Notes under the pieces: generated by a model
Seen by the model: only the letters and a program-made list of their open reading frames with translations
The model's database searches: none
Told to the model about the DNA's origin: nothing
NCBI RefSeq assembly: GCF_018294505.1
Contig: NC_057807.1
Coordinates: forward strand, 134,435,011 to 134,499,010
Origin: Triticum aestivum
Lineage: Eukaryota; Streptophyta; Magnoliopsida; Poales; Poaceae
Direction of reading: 5' to 3'
Length of the DNA stretch: 64,000 bases
In this document: positions 34,134 through 44,040 of the stretch, in pieces
Layout of the letters: every line of letters begins with the position of its first letter
How positions within the stretch are numbered: position 1 is the first letter of the stretch
Position numbers and translations under genes: made by a program

Positions 34134-35636
34134 ATGAAGCTTAAGATGCCTGGGCCCGGCGGAATAATCACTCTCGTTAGTGATCCAGACATAGCGCTCC
34201 GCGCCGAAAACAAGACAGCCGCATTAGCCCTAGAGGCACTATCCGAAGCCCTAGCGGTGGAGGAACTTACTGCGCTGCGCTCTACGGTAAATAGGGACAA
34301 TGTGATACTCGATAAGAGACCCAAGTCCACGTCTTTTGAACCAGCGGATGAAGTAGTCAAAATCCAGGTCCATCCAACGGACCCAACAAAGACGGCCTCC
34401 ATCGAGGCACAGTTGAACCCTGATGTAGATGCCGCACTGCGAGAATTCCTTCGAGAAAATTGGGACATGTTTGCCTGGCACCCTTCAGATATGCCAGGAA
34501 CCCCACACAGATTGGCAGAACACAGCCTAAACATCCTAAAAGGGTTCAAGCCAGTCAAACAGGCTCTTTGGCGATTTTCCGAACCCAAAAGACAGGCAAT
34601 GGGAGAAGAGCTAGCCAAACTACTGGAAGCCGGATTCATCAGAGACATCAAACATCCGGACTGGCTAGCAAACCTGGTAATGGTACCAAAGAAGGATAAA
34701 TCCTGGCGCCTATGTGTCGATTTTAAAGACCTCAACAAGGCCTGCCCGAAGGATCCCTTCCCCCTTCCCCGCATCGACCAAATAATCGATGCTACTGCAG
34801 GGCACGACTCATTGTGCTTCCTCGACGCATACTCCGGCTACCATCAAATCAAAATGGCGGAAGCAGACCAAGCCGCAACGGCATTCATCACTCCATATGG
34901 ACCATTCTGCTTCAACACGATGCCCTTCGGACTCAAAAATGCCGGCGCGACATATCAGCGCATGATTCAGACATGTCTGGCTACCCAGATCGGCAAAACA
35001 GTAGAGGCATACATAGACGACGTAGTCGTCAAAACCAAACACGTCGAAACCCTAGTAGACGATCTGAGGCTCACATTCGACAACCTCCGAGCATATGACA
35101 TCAAGCTGAATCCGGAAAAATGCGTTTTTGGCGTACTAGCCGGAAAGCTCCTGGGCTTCATCGTATCCAATAGAGGAATTGAAGCAAACCCAGCTAAGAT
35201 CCGAGCTCTGTCACAACTCGACATTCCAAAAGACCTCAAACAAATACAAAAATTGACTGGATGCGTGGCGGCTCTAAGCCGCTTCATCTCCCATCTGGGA
35301 GAAAAGGCATTGCCCCTCTATCGCCTCCTCAGGCGCACCGAACACTTCGAGTGGACGGATGCTGCCACTGCTGGACTCGAGGAAATAAAAGCCATATTGG
35401 CAACAAATCCGGTCCTGGCTGCGCCTAACTTAGGCGAACCAATGTTGTTATATATCGCGGCAACACATCAAGTTGTAAGCGCGGTGCTCGTCGTCGAACG
35501 AGAAACAGAAGGGCATAAATTCCCTCTTCAAAAACCAGTGTACTACGTATCCACTGTCTTAACCCCCTGCAAGTCCCGCTACCCGCACTATGAAAAGATA
35601 GCATACGCAGTGTTCATGGCATCCCAGAAGCTCTGA
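34134..35636 (+). CDS. Reverse transcriptase and Ty3-type RNase H of the inner Tat element
   Basis: An open frame of 500 codons. After a linker comes FAWHPSDMPGTPHRLAEHSL, then RT: FIRDIKHPDWLANLVMVPKK, WRLCVDFKDLNKACPKDPFP, FLDAYSGYHQIKM, FCFNTMPFGLKNAGATYQRM and the catalytic EAYIDDVVVKT (near 35015). Thumb and connection follow (LLGFIVSNRGIEANP, LTGCVAALSRFISHLGEKAL). The RNase H part (NPVLAAPNLGEPMLLYIAA, YPHYEKIAYAVFMASQKL) ends at TGA 35634-35636. All RT motifs appear intact. The family normally has one long polyprotein, so the stops around it would prevent normal expression. Confidence 0.9.
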   Translation: MKLKMPGPGGIITLVSDPDIALRAENKTAALALEALSEALAVEELTALRSTVNRDNVILDKRPKSTSFEPADEVVKIQVHPTDPTKTASIEAQLNPDVDAALREFLRENWDMFAWHPSDMPGTPHRLAEHSLNILKGFKPVKQALWRFSEPKRQAMGEELAKLLEAGFIRDIKHPDWLANLVMVPKKDKSWRLCVDFKDLNKACPKDPFPLPRIDQIIDATAGHDSLCFLDAYSGYHQIKMAEADQAATAFITPYGPFCFNTMPFGLKNAGATYQRMIQTCLATQIGKTVEAYIDDVVVKTKHVETLVDDLRLTFDNLRAYDIKLNPEKCVFGVLAGKLLGFIVSNRGIEANPAKIRALSQLDIPKDLKQIQKLTGCVAALSRFISHLGEKALPLYRLLRRTEHFEWTDAATAGLEEIKAILATNPVLAAPNLGEPMLLYIAATHQVVSAVLVVERETEGHKFPLQKPVYYVSTVLTPCKSRYPHYEKIAYAVFMASQKL

Positions 35637-36362
35637 CACTACTTTCAAGAGTGTTCGATAACAGTGGCCTCCGAAGTGCCCCTCAACGACATTATAAACA
35701 ACCGCGATGCAACGGGCAGGATTGCAAAATGGGCCATCGAGCTCTTACCATTTGATATAACTTACAAACCTCGGCGAGCTATAAAGTCGCAAGTCTTGGC
35801 CGACTTTGTCGCCGAATGGACTGAAGCCGAGCTCCCTAAAGAGTACGGCGCATACTCCAATTGGACTATGCATTTCGACGGCTCCAAAATGTTGGCCGGC
35901 TTGGGGGCTGGCGTCGTATTGACGTCCCCAACCGGGGATACAGTCCAATACATACTTCAGATAATGTACACGGACTCCAACAATGCACCCGAATATGAGG
36001 CCCTCCTACATGGCCTCCGGATGGCAATCTCCATGGGCATTCAACGCCTAGAGGTACGCGGGGATTCAAACCTCGCAATACCCCAAGTAAATGGAGACTT
36101 TGACGCCAAAGATCCGAAAATGGCAGCCTATCGTAACGCTGTCCTACAAATGTCAGCTCAGTTCGAAGGACTCAAATTCCACCACGTAGCCCGGGATAAT
36201 AACCAAGCAGCCGACGTATTGGCACGCATCGGCGCGAAACGCGACGCTGTCCCCCCAAACATCTTTCTGGAATGGCTCTTTAAGCCATCCGTACTATGGG
36301 AAGAGGAGTCCAGAAATAACAACCCGGAAGCAGCCGCACTACTCAACACAGAACAGTCCTAG
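35637..36362 (+). CDS. End of first RNase H and second (archaeal-type) RNase H
   Basis: After the TGA at 35636 the same reading resumes (HYFQECSITV...NRDATGRIAKWAIELLPFDI), the end of the RT-linked RNase H. Then comes the second RNase H: MHFDGSKMLAGLGAGVVLTS (Asp), APEYEALLHGLRMAIS (Glu), EVRGDSNLA (Asp) and HHVARDNNQAADVLARIGA (last Asp). All four acidic positions are present. It stops at TAG 36360-36362. This extra domain is the Tat hallmark. Confidence 0.85.
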   Translation, partial: HYFQECSITVASEVPLNDIINNRDATGRIAKWAIELLPFDITYKPRRAIKSQVLADFVAEWTEAELPKEYGAYSNWTMHFDGSKMLAGLGAGVVLTSPTGDTVQYILQIMYTDSNNAPEYEALLHGLRMAISMGIQRLEVRGDSNLAIPQVNGDFDAKDPKMAAYRNAVLQMSAQFEGLKFHHVARDNNQAADVLARIGAKRDAVPPNIFLEWLFKPSVLWEEESRNNNPEAAALLNTEQS

Positions 36363-37576
36363 CCTACTTAATTAGGCAGGAACTTCCCGAGGACCAAAAC
36401 GAGGCCCGCCGCATAGTTCGGCGATCTAAAGCCTACAAGGTACACAAGGGAGAGCTATACAAGAAAAGCACAACCGGAGTCCTTCAAAGGTGTATCTCCG
36501 AAGAGGAAGGGCGAAACCTTCTGGCTGAAATTCATGCCGAACTAGGCGGACACCACGCCGCAGCTCGGGCCCTTTTAGGCAAGGCCTTCCGTACAGGATT
36601 TTATTGGCCGACGGCCCGGGCAGATGCTCAAGACTTAGTCCAAAGATGCGTTGGTTGTCAGCTCTTTGCTAATCAGAGCCATATGCCACCCACCGCCCTC
36701 AAAACTATACCCATTACCTGGCCGTTCACGGTCTGGGGGCTTGACATGGTTGGACCCCTTAAAGGGGGAACCCACAAGCAAAGGTACCTATTGGTCATGG
36801 TGGACAAATTCACCAAATGGATAGAGGCCAAGCCAGTTAAAACGGCAGAGTCCGGACCAGTGATAGACTTTATATCTGGGGTAGTACACCGTTATGGCGT
36901 CCCCCATAGCATCATTACCGATAACGGCACGAACTTCACGGCCGACGAGGTTAAATCATGGTGCAAAAACATGGGCATTAAGCTCGACTACGCTTCAGTC
37001 TATCATCCTCAAACCAACGGTCAAGTGGAACGAGCAAATGGTCTAATAATGAGTGGCATCAAACCCAGACTAGTGCGGCCCCTTACAAAATCTGACACGC
37101 ACTGGGTAGAGGAGCTCGACTCCGTACTCTGGGGGCTGCGGACAACGTCCAACCGTACTACCGGATTCACACCATTCTTTATGGTATATGGCGCAGAGGC
37201 AGTTTTGCCCTGCGACATCATTCATGACTCACCTCGAGTGCGCATGTACGAGGAAACGGAAGCCGAGCTGGATTGGCAGGGCAGCTTGGATGCATTGGAG
37301 GAAGAACGCGACGTCGCCAAGGCTCGTTCTGCATTCTATCAACAGCAGGCTCGAAGATACCAAAGCAGAGAAGTATGGGCTAAGACTTACAATGTTGGCG
37401 AACTAGTTCTACGCCTGTCGGACAAGAAAAAGGACAAGCTCAAGCCCAAATGGGAGGGCCCCTTCATTATAGATCAAGTCCTGACCGGCGGAGCGTACCG
37501 TCTGCGAAATGCATCGGATAACCGACTCGAGCCGAACCCTTGGAACGCAGCCCGCCTCCGACGATTCTACGCCTAG
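36363..37576 (+). CDS. Integrase of the inner Tat element
   Basis: Just past the TAG the frame continues (IRQELPEDQNEARRIVRRSK) into the zinc-binding domain: GGHHAAARALLGKAFRTGFY ... CVGCQLFANQ. The catalytic core has VWGLDMVGPLKGG (Asp), HSIITDNGTNF (Asp) and YHPQTNGQVERANG (Glu), so the D-D-E triad is complete. The C-terminal region (KPKWEGPFIIDQVLTGGAYR, NPWNAARLRRFYA) ends at TAG after 37573. No stop lies inside. With the RT it forms the best preserved gene set in the window. Confidence 0.88.
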
Positions 37577-38365
37577 CGCCGGACTAAGAGTTCGTCTCCT
37601 TCCCCCGTCCAAATTTTTTACATTTCAGCTGTCTTTCTGTTCTCTCTTTTCTCTCACCCTTTTCATAAAATCCCTTGAAGGCCTACTTGCGCATTGTTCG
37701 CACACACTTGATGTGCTATCCGCACTCATTATACCTAGGGGCTTCTTTACCAGAAGCTTACTTATAAGGGCTTCATGCCCAGCGCAGGTGTCAAACTTCC
37801 ACATGTACCTTTTATTCACCATTATATGCATCGATATGACTTAAGTTTTGGCCAAGCTGGGTTGCCTGGCTCCTGTGCTTACCCCTACGTTCCCGATTGT
37901 TCGGCTAGGAGGTAAAGGGAGCACCTCTGCGATTGTTACTGCCGGGTCAGCCGGATGTGTACCTCAGACTGGGTGAAGCTGAAAGCTAGCGTTCTTAAGG
38001 GAATATTCGGTCGGTGACTTGAAAGATGATTTTTTACCTATTTATTTATCTGCCCCCAGATGTTTTCCTGCTCTTTTCGCAGCCCGGACATGCACTTTAG
38101 GGCATGCCTCCCAGGGAAAGGAACCCTTAACGGAACTATTCTCCCTGGAAGATGTTTCTTACTAACCATGTAATATAACATAACTAGTTGGGCACTTGTC
38201 TGATAAAGCACTAATGACCCCTACGCCTGGTCTCCATGCATGCCCCGGTTGTTTCTTAACCGAGAAGGTATTCGGACACACTCTGGACTCTAGGGTCCCG
38301 AGGTTGAAGCGAAAAGGTCGGCAAAGACAAACGATCTACAATCCGGCTAGACGGCATTTTACATG
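37577..38365. other. Non-coding spacer between pol and antisense gene
   Basis: About 790 bp without recognised coding. It would hold the 3' ends of both the sense pol and the antisense gene. AT-rich words suitable as polyadenylation signals occur, but none is decisive. Confidence 0.5.
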
Positions 38366-40127
38366 TCATTTTAAAATACATTGTAAAATCAACTGACTGT
38401 ATTCCTCCTCAATCCCGTCTAACAGGCTGTCTAATTTATAGTCCCGTTGGGAATATTTAGCGGCCAACTCTACTTGGCCGTACACTAAGCTTACAGGGAT
38501 CTCCTTCCCATCGGGCCCCACTGGTCCGACCTCGACCATGTGGTTTGGATCCGCCTTCTTGTACCTCGTCTTCACCATGGCCCAGGCCTCCCGGGCACCT
38601 TGACGGCAGGCGGATACCTTCCATAAGCGGAAGCGCTGCCGCGCTCCCTGAAGCTTCTCCGCAAGCTCTCCAAGGCCCTCGGGTAGGGAGAGGGACGGCC
38701 ATAAAGCCTGGACGACGCCGCTCATCGCCTGCCGAACTCGTTCGAGCAGTTGCACCAGCTCGGGAAGTTGATCACCCGTTTATACGGGCATCTCCTCCGC
38801 AGGGCGACCTGTGAGCACACCTACAGACATATTTCTGTCAATTGGCTTCCTTGCCGAACTCTTCTTTTTCAAAGGAGTTCGCTCAAGCACTTACTATAGA
38901 TGCCGCGACGAAGCCGCTGATTCTCCTTCACGGAGCTAGACAGCTCGGCACGAACACCTTTCAGCTCCTCTCCAAGCTGGGTGTGGGCATCCTAGAGTTT
39001 ATTCCTCTCCTGTTGTACCTTCATCAGCACCCTCTCGCCGGCCTTCAGCTGGCTTAGTAGGTGTTGCTTGTCCGGATCCAGTCCGGCCACATCTGCAATA
39101 TCAGTGTCAGATTTACACACACGCCGTACACTACTTATCTTTTTGAAATAATGTGTTACCAGGAGGGGTCTCTGTGTCTCCTCCTGCGGCAGCAAGTGTG
39201 GCCTCAAGTTGGGCCTTGCACTCTTGCAACTCCTGGGACAACTGGGCATTCTTCTCTGTAAGATCCTGCAAATTATATGATCCTTAAATCAGTTACTTTA
39301 ACTATTTTAAGTCTCGGGGGCTACTGGCATATATAACCATTAAAATCTCTTACCCGTATGTCTTTTACATACTCCTCCGCGGCTCTGGTCAAACCATCTT
39401 GAGCAGTGCGGAGATGCGCGTCCCCCGCATTAAAGGCATTCAACGCCTCGGGGGAAAAGTATGCATCACAAAAAACTGTCCGGCGGCGCCTATGGTTCAT
39501 GGCGCTCTCCACCTCAGACCTGGTGGCGGACAGTCTGTCGGCATCCTCCGTTGGAGGAGTATCTGGCTCGTGCCTTGCGCTCGCCTCCCCCTCCAGACCA
39601 GGTGTTGGAGCCTGGCTGGCAGAAGCTGGGTTGGCAACTCCTACGCCCACAGTCCGGCGGGCACTCTTTCTCCTGCAAAGGTCATGAGCATTCAAAACAC
39701 TTCCTAGGAACTTTGTCCTAAATAACAATCGCGAACTATACCATTGCGACGACGTCTCGATCCGTGCCGCACTCCTCTTCCGCCTGCTGGGCCGGACTGA
39801 CCCTTGTTAGCCAGTTGCTATGGCCTCGGCCTCCTGCCCTGAAGCAGCCCCCTGCGAGACACCATGGTACATGGTGGTCAGAAATGCGCAAGTACGGAAT
39901 AATGGTGTCAGGACTTCGGTCACAATCACCTGGGGAGCCGGAGATAGGCCGGGGCAGTCCGCCGTAATGGCGACTAGAGTATTGTCCATACTGAGTTGAT
40001 GGAACACCCCGTCGATTAGCTCCACCTTTATGTCCGGATCCTCTTCGGAGGACGGATCAAGGGATCTTTCCGGATCCTCGGGCTGTGGAGCCAGGCTATG
40101 AATGCTCTCCATAGTCCAGCGCAGATC
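38366..40127 (-). pseudogene. Antisense gene of the Tat element, exons 2 to 6
   Basis: Minus-strand continuation of the antisense gene. Canonical GT-AG junctions give exons at 40127 to about 39743, 39672-39354, 39265-39160, 39092 to about 38895 (donor GTAAGT), and a last exon to the stop at 38366. Exon 2 joins exon 1 in phase (DLRWTMESIHSLAP). A C5 run at 39848-39852 marks a likely one-base deletion, because beyond it the open frame shifts to SNWLTRVSPAQQAEEECG. Exon 5 has a stop (RNKL then TAG, about 38992). Exons 3-5 are Glu/Gln/Leu-rich and look coiled-coil; the last exon (LPEGLGELAEKLQGARQRF) ends acidic. Function of the family is unknown. Confidence 0.65.
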
Positions 40128-40199
40128 CTGCGTCAAAAACCACAAAAGTTAGGTACTTAACTTTGAAACCGTGGGTCGGATGAATAAACGTCCGCTTAC

Positions 40200-41144
40200 C
40201 CAGCTCCGAGGGTTGTTCATGGAGAACCCATTCAATGGGCTCGTCTGGAGAAAGTCCTCCTTCTCCCCCTTGTACAGGCCGGACAGAATCTTCACTAGGT
40301 CTTTGGCCGATCCCGGCCCTTGGCGGCCATGACAAGTGGCATCATTCTCCCCGTTGAAATCCCACATGGGGTGTCCCCTGTATTGCAGCGGCTGCACCCC
40401 CCGCATAATGCACGTGGCCATGACTCCAATCATGGTCAGTCCGGAATGGGCTAGTAACCTTATCCGGCCCATCAAATAATGGACGCTCTTGTCTTCCTCC
40501 AGCTGGGGGCTCCGCGGATGCCAACTCAGGCGTTTCTTCAGAGGAGTATTGCTGAACTCCGGGAGGCCGATCCGAACAGGGTCCGGCAGCGGAGCGTCTT
40601 CTACGTAAAACCATTCGGAAGGCCAGTCTTCGGACGCCTTCTTAGGGGTTCCGGATGGATATCCGGTCCCGGCAATGCGCCATATTTCGGCACCGCCCAC
40701 TTGATAAATGGACCCCTCATGAGAGCGGGGTACGAGGCAAAATAACCTCTTCCACAGCGCAAAATGGGGCTCGATGCCCAGAAATAGCTCGCAAAGAGCT
40801 ACGAAGCCCGCGATATGCAGAATCAAGGCGGGCTTGAGGTGATGGAGCTGGAGTCCGTAGAACTCCAGAAGCCTGCGGAGGAACGGATGTACAGGAAATC
40901 CGAGCCCCCTTATCAGATAGGGGACGAAGCATACCCACTCCCCTTTGTTGGGACTTTGGGTAGCCTCCGCTTGATTCCCACCTTTGTAGGTGTCCAGCCA
41001 GGCTCGAACCGGAACCATGAAGGCCGGGGGGAGATATCCCTCCGCTTGGAGCGTCACTAGCTCGTTGTGAGGGACAGAACATCTCCTCCAATCTCCTGGC
41101 AGAGGGCTGGGAGCGCGAGAGGAGGAGCCGCGTCGACGGTCCAT
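40200..41144 (-). CDS. Antisense gene of the Tat element, exon 1 (putative gypsy-type transposon domain)
   Basis: ATG 41144 starts MDRRRGSSSRAPSPL. The open exon is 315 codons and ends exactly after a Trp codon at a GTAAGC donor (40199). Its core (LPPAFMVPVRAWLDT, VCFVPYLIRGLGFPVHPFLR, LEFYGLQLHHLKPALIL, ALCELFLGIEPHFALWKRLF) is the conserved plant domain I know as Transposase_28 / putative gypsy-type transposon (PF04195). That domain is found in antisense ORFs of Tat elements and has no known catalytic activity. A Trp/Phe-rich region follows (WPSEWFYVEDAPLPD). CCAAT and TATAAG motifs lie upstream on the same strand. Opposite-strand pol genes are on the other side of the spacer, so it must be transcribed separately. 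Confidence 0.75.
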
Positions 41145-41229
41145 GATGGAATGGATTTTTGGTCAGAGGCGCTCCGATGAGTACTTGCGAAAGGAAGATG
41201 GTGTGATTTGGATCTGGATTCTTGCCTCT

Positions 41230-41325
41230 CTTATAGGAAGATTATTTGCGCAGCTAGGGGGTAAAACATAAAAGATACCCTGGCTTTTCGCATTCGTGCG
41301 ACGCGTGGAAGAAGGCCATTATTGG
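41230..41325 (-). promoter_or_regulatory. Candidate promoter of the antisense gene
   Basis: On the minus strand TATAAGAG (TATAAG at 41235-41230) lies about 86 bp upstream of the ATG, and CCAAT (41325-41321) about 86 bp further upstream. Spacing fits a plant promoter, but both motifs are short. Confidence 0.45.
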
Positions 41326-41461
41326 GCGTGGAAGCCAAGGAGCACAACGCTTACAATAGAGCCGGACACTATTCGGCAGGTACATGGAACTTAAAGGAGA
41401 ACCCACCTTGCAACGCCGAAGACTATATACGCGCTGGACTTATCGTCATTGAAGCCTGGTT

Positions 41462-41471
41462 CGGGGGCTAC
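41462..41471 (+). promoter_or_regulatory. Polypurine tract region of the inner Tat element
   Basis: CGGGGGCTAC directly before the 3' LTR, the usual G-rich primer site for plus-strand synthesis in this family. Confidence 0.5.
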
Positions 41472-41954
41472 TGAGGGAGTCCTAGACTAGGGGGTGTCCG
41501 GACAGCCGGACTATCATCGCCAGCCGGACTCCAAGACTATGAAGATACAAGATCGAAGACTCCGTCCCGTGTCCGGATGGGACTTTCCTTGGCGTGGAAG
41601 GCAAGCTTGGCGATACGGATATGTAGATCTCCTACCATTGTAACCGACTCTGTGTAACCCTAGCCCTCCCCGGTGTCTATATAAACCGGAGAGTTTTAGT
41701 CCGTAGGACAACACAACCATTACAACAATCATACCATAGGCTAGCTTCTAGGGTTTGGCCTCCTTGATCTCGTGGTAGATCCACTCTTGTACTACCCATA
41801 CCATCAATATCAATCAAGCAGGAGTAGGGTTTTACCTCCATCGAGAGGGCCCGAACCTGGGTAAAAACATCGTGTCCCTTGTCTCCTGTTACCATCCGCC
41901 TAGACGCACAGTTCAGGACCCCCTACCCGAGATCCGTCGGTTTTGACACCGACA
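41472..41954 (+). repeat. 3' LTR of the inner Tat element (483 bp)
   Basis: Starts TGAGGGAGTCCTAGACTAGG and ends TTTTGACACCGACA. About 11 differences from the 5' LTR by eye, roughly 2.3%. Maximus-like gag follows immediately. Confidence 0.9.
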
Positions 41955-42336
41955 AAGACCCTCACGGAGAAGCAAGGATTCGGAAAGGAAGGACAAGTCA
42001 TCAATGAGCTACTCAAAACGAAGACATCAAGCTCATGTTGGTGAATGGGTATCCGGCTCCGACTCCGACAATCACTCCGAGAGAAGCTATCACTCCGACT
42101 CTGCATATACTCAAGATGAAGGTGTTGCCGGTCTAGCACTTGTGTCAACCAACTCCTACGACATATTTGATTCACCAAATGAAGGAATTGGAAGATGCCT
42201 CATGGCCAAAGGTCCAAAGGTAACACATCCTGAGTATGTTGATTTCAATAGTGATGAAGATGACTTGCTTGTGGATGATGATTTACTTGTTGACAACTCT
42301 AGTGATGAATACTATGATGAAACGTCAATTAATCAT
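41955..42336. repeat. Right copy of the 382-bp gag duplication
   Basis: Begins AAGACCCTCACGGAGAAGC directly at the LTR edge and is homologous to 31638-32019. Past 42336 the sequence continues into gag not present on the left side. Confidence 0.85.
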
Positions 42337-43162
42337 GCTAATCAAGATAAAATGAATGACAATGATAAGGAGAAGATTGAGCTTCTAACTAAAGAACTAA
42401 ACACTCTTAAGTTGGCTCATGAAACTATCTTCGAAGATCATCGAGAACTTTTAAGGGCTCATGAGAAGTTACACTTTGAAAAGCTCAATCTTGAGCAAGA
42501 GCATGAGTTCTTAAAGGCAATCAATGATGATCTCCGCAAGAAAAGTTCTTCTTACATTGCCAAGCGTTTAATATTATCTACTTACATGCCTTAAGTCATG
42601 TCTAGTAACAAGTACAAGAAAGATACTTCCTCTAGTAGTAACAATAATAATGTCAAATCCAATATTGTTGCTTCTAGTAGTTCTCTTGATTCCACTAATG
42701 ATTCTCTTAGCCAAGTTACACTTGAGCAAGAAAATAGCTTATTGAAGGGAATTATAGAGAAAGGTGTTTACAAGAGCCTTGCTGGGAGTAAGCAATTCGA
42801 GGAAATTGTACGCAAGCAAGGAAGACACCGGAAGAATCAAGGTGTTGGTTTTGAATGAAAGTTCAATGCCAATGGAGTTGAGTGGGAAGAAGATCAATAC
42901 CCTAAGACGAAGTTTGTTCCTCAACAAGAGAAGTATGATCCTACTTCCTTCAGGGGAACACAAGCTTAAGATGATCTTCCACCACAAGACCACAAGAACA
43001 AAGGCAAGGACAAGCTTCAAGAAGAGATTGATGCATTTGAAGAAGCACCTAAAGCCTCGTTCAAGTGGGTTCCTAAGACTACGTCAAGTTCTACTTCATC
43101 AAGTACAACTACAACTCCAAGGATTCCCATGAAGATGATGTGGATCCCGAAGAAGAAGAACT
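41955..43162 (+). pseudogene. Gag C-terminal region of the Maximus-like element
   Basis: The frame from about 41956 to 42594 repeats the SDSDNHSERSYHSD segment and LLVDDDLLVDNSSDEYYDET. It then runs into a strong coiled coil (KIELLTKELNTLKLAHETI, LLRAHEKLHFEKLNLEQEHE). A stop after LSTYMP leads to further gag-like frames (42598-42858, Ser/Asn-rich then LAGSKQFEEIVRKQGRHRKN) with stops near 42856 and 42967. The tail near 43020-43160 (EEAPKASFKWVPKTT) is typical of the region before protease in this family, but no protease follows. Confidence 0.65.
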
Positions 43163-44040
43163 AGAGAGTTCTTGAGGGTGACTTCGCCAACATTCTTCAC
43201 TCATATCATTATGGCAAGAACAAGTGCAATCAACTTCCACATCTCGCACTAATTCAAGGAGTCACAAACCCTCATGTTGGTAAGGCAAGGGACAAGGTAA
43301 CCTAATGATTTCATGGACATCATCTTGTGTGTGCATCACTCTATGTCTATGGATATTCTCGTTTGTTCCTTGTGGGACTAACCCATGTAGGTAAGTTGAA
43401 AGTGCAACTCACTCCAAAGGATTGCTCCAAGTGATCTACATCAACATTGAGCATCCACATCTTCAACACCTACATGAAGTCATCCTCGACAAAACCCAAG
43501 GTTAGTTCATCCCTCTAAGGGGGGATCTCACATCTAGGGGGAGCTTAACTCTAAGAATTGAGTCAAAGCAACTCTAATGGTGTGAACACATCAATGCATT
43601 ATGTAAAAGTGGCAACCCCACTTGAGCTTAAACGATGAGTATGACCTATGATCAAATGTTCTCATTTGACTCCTAAGTCAATATACTCATATATAGATGA
43701 CCTAGTCATCACCAATTGTTTGATAGATGCTAGAATTGGTTGTGCATGCTTTGCCACATATTTCATTTGCCATCTTATTATGTGAGCATGTTGGTGCATA
43801 TTTTACTCATTCAAGGACATCCACTTGTTGTTTTGATTGTTTGGCTTCTTTTCTTTTTGCCAAGTTGATGGACAAGAATGCCTAAGAACTTCCTCTAGCT
43901 ATCTATGCTTTTCTCATCTCAAACTCTATTCATGCTACATCACAAAATTTGATCAACTCAGATTCGAACCACTCTATGAGAGGAGCACTCGGAGTCCCCG
44001 ATTCGTCATAGACTTAAACTTCCAAAACCTCTTTGTGACT
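43163..44040. other. Non-coding stretch where pol should be
   Basis: No integrase, RT or RNase H motif is visible in any frame. Two G-rich tracts (AAGGGGGGAT near 43516 and TAGGGGGAGC near 43538) resemble polypurine tracts. The sequence connects the gag tail to the region before the envelope-like ORF, so pol is deleted or was never present. Confidence 0.6.

Larger units (their letters stand above)
32020..41954 (+). mobile_element. Ty3/gypsy LTR retrotransposon, Tat type, with antisense gene
   Basis: Order on the plus strand: LTR (484 bp), gag, protease, RT-RNase H, second RNase H, integrase, ~0.8 kb non-coding, an antisense multi-exon gene, LTR (483 bp). The two LTRs differ at about 11 sites by eye. 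Dual RNase H, RT wording (FLDAYSGYHQIKM, YIDDVVVK) and the antisense gene between pol and 3' LTR place it in the Tat lineage. The coding part is close to complete but has about five in-frame stops. It sits inside the Maximus-like gag, with a 382-bp duplication in place of a short target duplication. Confidence 0.9.
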
